This document shows positions 13,516-14,975 of a stretch of 14,975 bases of DNA, one piece after another. Position 1 is the stretch's first letter. Every line of letters starts with the position of its first letter. The DNA lies in assembly GCA_013205605.1 (NCBI GenBank), contig JABMMK010000253.1, forward strand, positions 1 to 14,975. Reading direction: 5' to 3'. This stretch comes from Cytophagales bacterium (GTDB lineage Bacteria; Bacteroidota; Bacteroidia; Cytophagales; Spirosomataceae). Under the pieces are notes generated by a model that worked only from the letters and a program-made list of their open reading frames with translations, was not told where the DNA came from and made no database searches. The translations under genes and the position numbers were made by a program.

Positions 13516-14975
13516 ATGAAAACAAAATTAATTTCCAAAATATATACGATCGCCTTGGTAGGCGTACTAGTGTTTGGACAATCGGCTTGCTCAGATTTTT
13601 TAACTGAAAAGGCGCCGTCCAACTTAACACCTGAGAGTTTTTATACCATCCCAGATCATGCGGAGGCAGCTATTGCATCTGTGTATGCTGATTTGAGATT
13701 TATGGGTAATGGTGCGGGTATTTTCTCGGCCAACTGGCAATTGCTAGAGGCTCTAACCGGAACTTCTACAACGGAGACTGCTCAGAATTCAGATTTGAAT
13801 AACCTATATGGTTTAGTGCATGATGGATATACTGTTCACATTGTCAATTATTGGGGTGGTCTTTACAAGGTAATTGCGCAGGCAAACCAAGTAATTGAGA
13901 AAGTTCCAGCGATTACACCGATGGATGCTAAACAAAAAAGTAAGATTTTAGGAGAAGCTCGTTTCTTACGTGCATCTGCTTATTTTACTGCCGTACGTTT
14001 ATGGGGAGATATTCCATTAATTACAAAACCACAAACGGCTTCTTCTGCAGATTTTCTTCCATCAAGAGCTCCTGCGGAGTCTATCTATAAGTTGATCGTT
14101 GAAGATTTAATCGCTGCTGAAGCGGCTGGATTAGATTGGATGGATACACGTGGTCGTGTGGGTACAGCTGCTGTAAAGGCTCAATTGGCCGAGGTGTATT
14201 TAACAATGGCGGGTGGTACTTTGAATAAAGGAGCTAGTCATTATAAATTAGCTGCTGATAAAGCATTTGAGGTAATTACCTATGCGAATAGCAATCCAAC
14301 ATCCGTTAATTTATTCACTACTTATTATGATGTCCATAGAGAATCAACGGAGAATAAATTAGAACATTTGTTTATGATTCAATACAATAACGCTGTGGCT
14401 GGTAATCCAATGGGTAATTTCTTCCCTAACTTTAAGCCAGTGACTTATAATGGTCCAGGAGGAACAGGTTCATCAGTTCCAGTCCCAGCTTTTTATAAAT
14501 CATATGAGGAGGGAGACCTTAGAACAAAGGATCAAGAAGGATATTTCTATACAAGTTACTATACCAATGGTAACGGAGCCCCTTTTAGCTTAGGCGCTCC
14601 TTATGTATTTAAGTATTTTAATCAAACATCTAATGGTGCTCCTGGAGTTGCTGGAACTCGTAATGACAACTTGAACGTTCCTCAAATCCGTTATGCGCAA
14701 GTGTTATTGACCTATGCTGAAGCTCAAAATGAAGTGGGTGGACCTACACAAGCGGCTTACGATGCTTTCAAAAGAATTCGTGATCGTGCGAAGTTAACTA
14801 CGCCTGCTTTGGGTTCTTACACAGCGGCTTCATTCAGAACAGCAGTTTGGAAAGAGCGCTGGCATGAATTATGCTACGAGCAAATTACTTGGTTTGATAT
14901 GGTTCGTTTGAAAAAAGCGTTTAACCAAAATACGAAATCCTTTGAGGAATTTGTAGGTCATACAAACCTTAGTTC
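13516..14975 (+). CDS. susD: SusD/RagB family nutrient-binding outer membrane lipoprotein, 3' end outside window
   Basis: The frame is open for 486 codons from ATG 13516 to the window edge. The signal peptide ends in a lipobox (GQSAC, Cys25) followed by SDFLTE, a typical start of surface lipoproteins of Bacteroidota. Next come the SusD N-terminal helical features (ASVYADLR, NYWGGLYKVIAQANQVIEKV, GEARFLRASAYFTAVRLWGDIPL) and the C-terminal RagB/SusD segment (VPQIRYAQVLLTYAEAQNEVG, FKRIRDRAKL, WKERWHELCYEQITWFDMVRLKK). SusD proteins usually have about 500-550 residues, so only the last part is missing. It caps the SusC barrel and captures the ligand at the cell surface. It lies 30 bp after susC without a terminator between, so the two are co-transcribed. 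The ATG at 13511 upstream is followed by a stop after two codons and cannot be the start. Confidence 0.97.
   Translation, partial: MKTKLISKIYTIALVGVLVFGQSACSDFLTEKAPSNLTPESFYTIPDHAEAAIASVYADLRFMGNGAGIFSANWQLLEALTGTSTTETAQNSDLNNLYGLVHDGYTVHIVNYWGGLYKVIAQANQVIEKVPAITPMDAKQKSKILGEARFLRASAYFTAVRLWGDIPLITKPQTASSADFLPSRAPAESIYKLIVEDLIAAEAAGLDWMDTRGRVGTAAVKAQLAEVYLTMAGGTLNKGASHYKLAADKAFEVITYANSNPTSVNLFTTYYDVHRESTENKLEHLFMIQYNNAVAGNPMGNFFPNFKPVTYNGPGGTGSSVPVPAFYKSYEEGDLRTKDQEGYFYTSYYTNGNGAPFSLGAPYVFKYFNQTSNGAPGVAGTRNDNLNVPQIRYAQVLLTYAEAQNEVGGPTQAAYDAFKRIRDRAKLTTPALGSYTAASFRTAVWKERWHELCYEQITWFDMVRLKKAFNQNTKSFEEFVGHTNLS

Overview
The window looks like a chromosomal segment of a member of the Bacteroidota, probably a Cytophagales-type bacterium. 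The reasons are a SusC/SusD outer-membrane uptake pair, AT-rich leaders without Shine-Dalgarno sequences, sites resembling the Bacteroidota promoter consensus (TTTG, about 20 bp, TAnnTTTG), and several Tat-signal proteins of families common in Bacteroidota and Planctomycetes. I cannot name the genus from the sequence alone.

Layout, left to right. (1) Bases 1-268 hold a tandem array of a 75-bp unit in alternating A-B-A-B form, with a REP-like palindrome in each unit; the left edge of the window cuts it. (2) An SDR dehydrogenase gene (minus, 281-1033) is divergent from a GntP-type gluconate/aldonate permease gene (plus, 1131-2459), which ends in an intrinsic terminator. (3) A tightly packed minus-strand operon runs from 9713 down to 2504. 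In transcription order it encodes a secreted neutral-ceramidase-like hydrolase, a Tat-exported Gfo/Idh/MocA oxidoreductase, a large secreted PVC-type heme protein with HEAT-like repeats and a cytochrome c domain, a Tat-exported sugar isomerase/epimerase-like TIM barrel, and a cytosolic gluconate-5-dehydrogenase-like SDR. Intergenic gaps are 8-25 bp. (4) Directly upstream of the ceramidase gene lies a broken gene: a Tat signal start followed by the C-terminal end of what may be a beta-propeller protein, with a nonsense codon and frame shifts. Its stop codon overlaps the ceramidase start as ATGA, so it was probably the original first gene of the operon. (5) A divergent regulatory region holds a 9-bp inverted repeat just upstream of a good SusC promoter. 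(6) susC (10330-13485) and susD (from 13516, cut by the right edge) follow on the plus strand.

Inferred working model: SusCD brings a glycan or glycoconjugate breakdown product across the outer membrane. The exported hydrolase, oxidoreductase, TIM barrel and heme protein process and oxidise it in the periplasm, passing electrons to cytochrome c. A resulting sugar acid may enter through the GntP permease and be oxidised or reduced by the two SDR enzymes. The substrate is not readable from the sequence. The combination of a ceramidase-like hydrolase with a periplasmic sugar-oxidation set is the most interesting functional lead. The decayed operon leader and the A-B-A-B repeat array are the most interesting structural ones.
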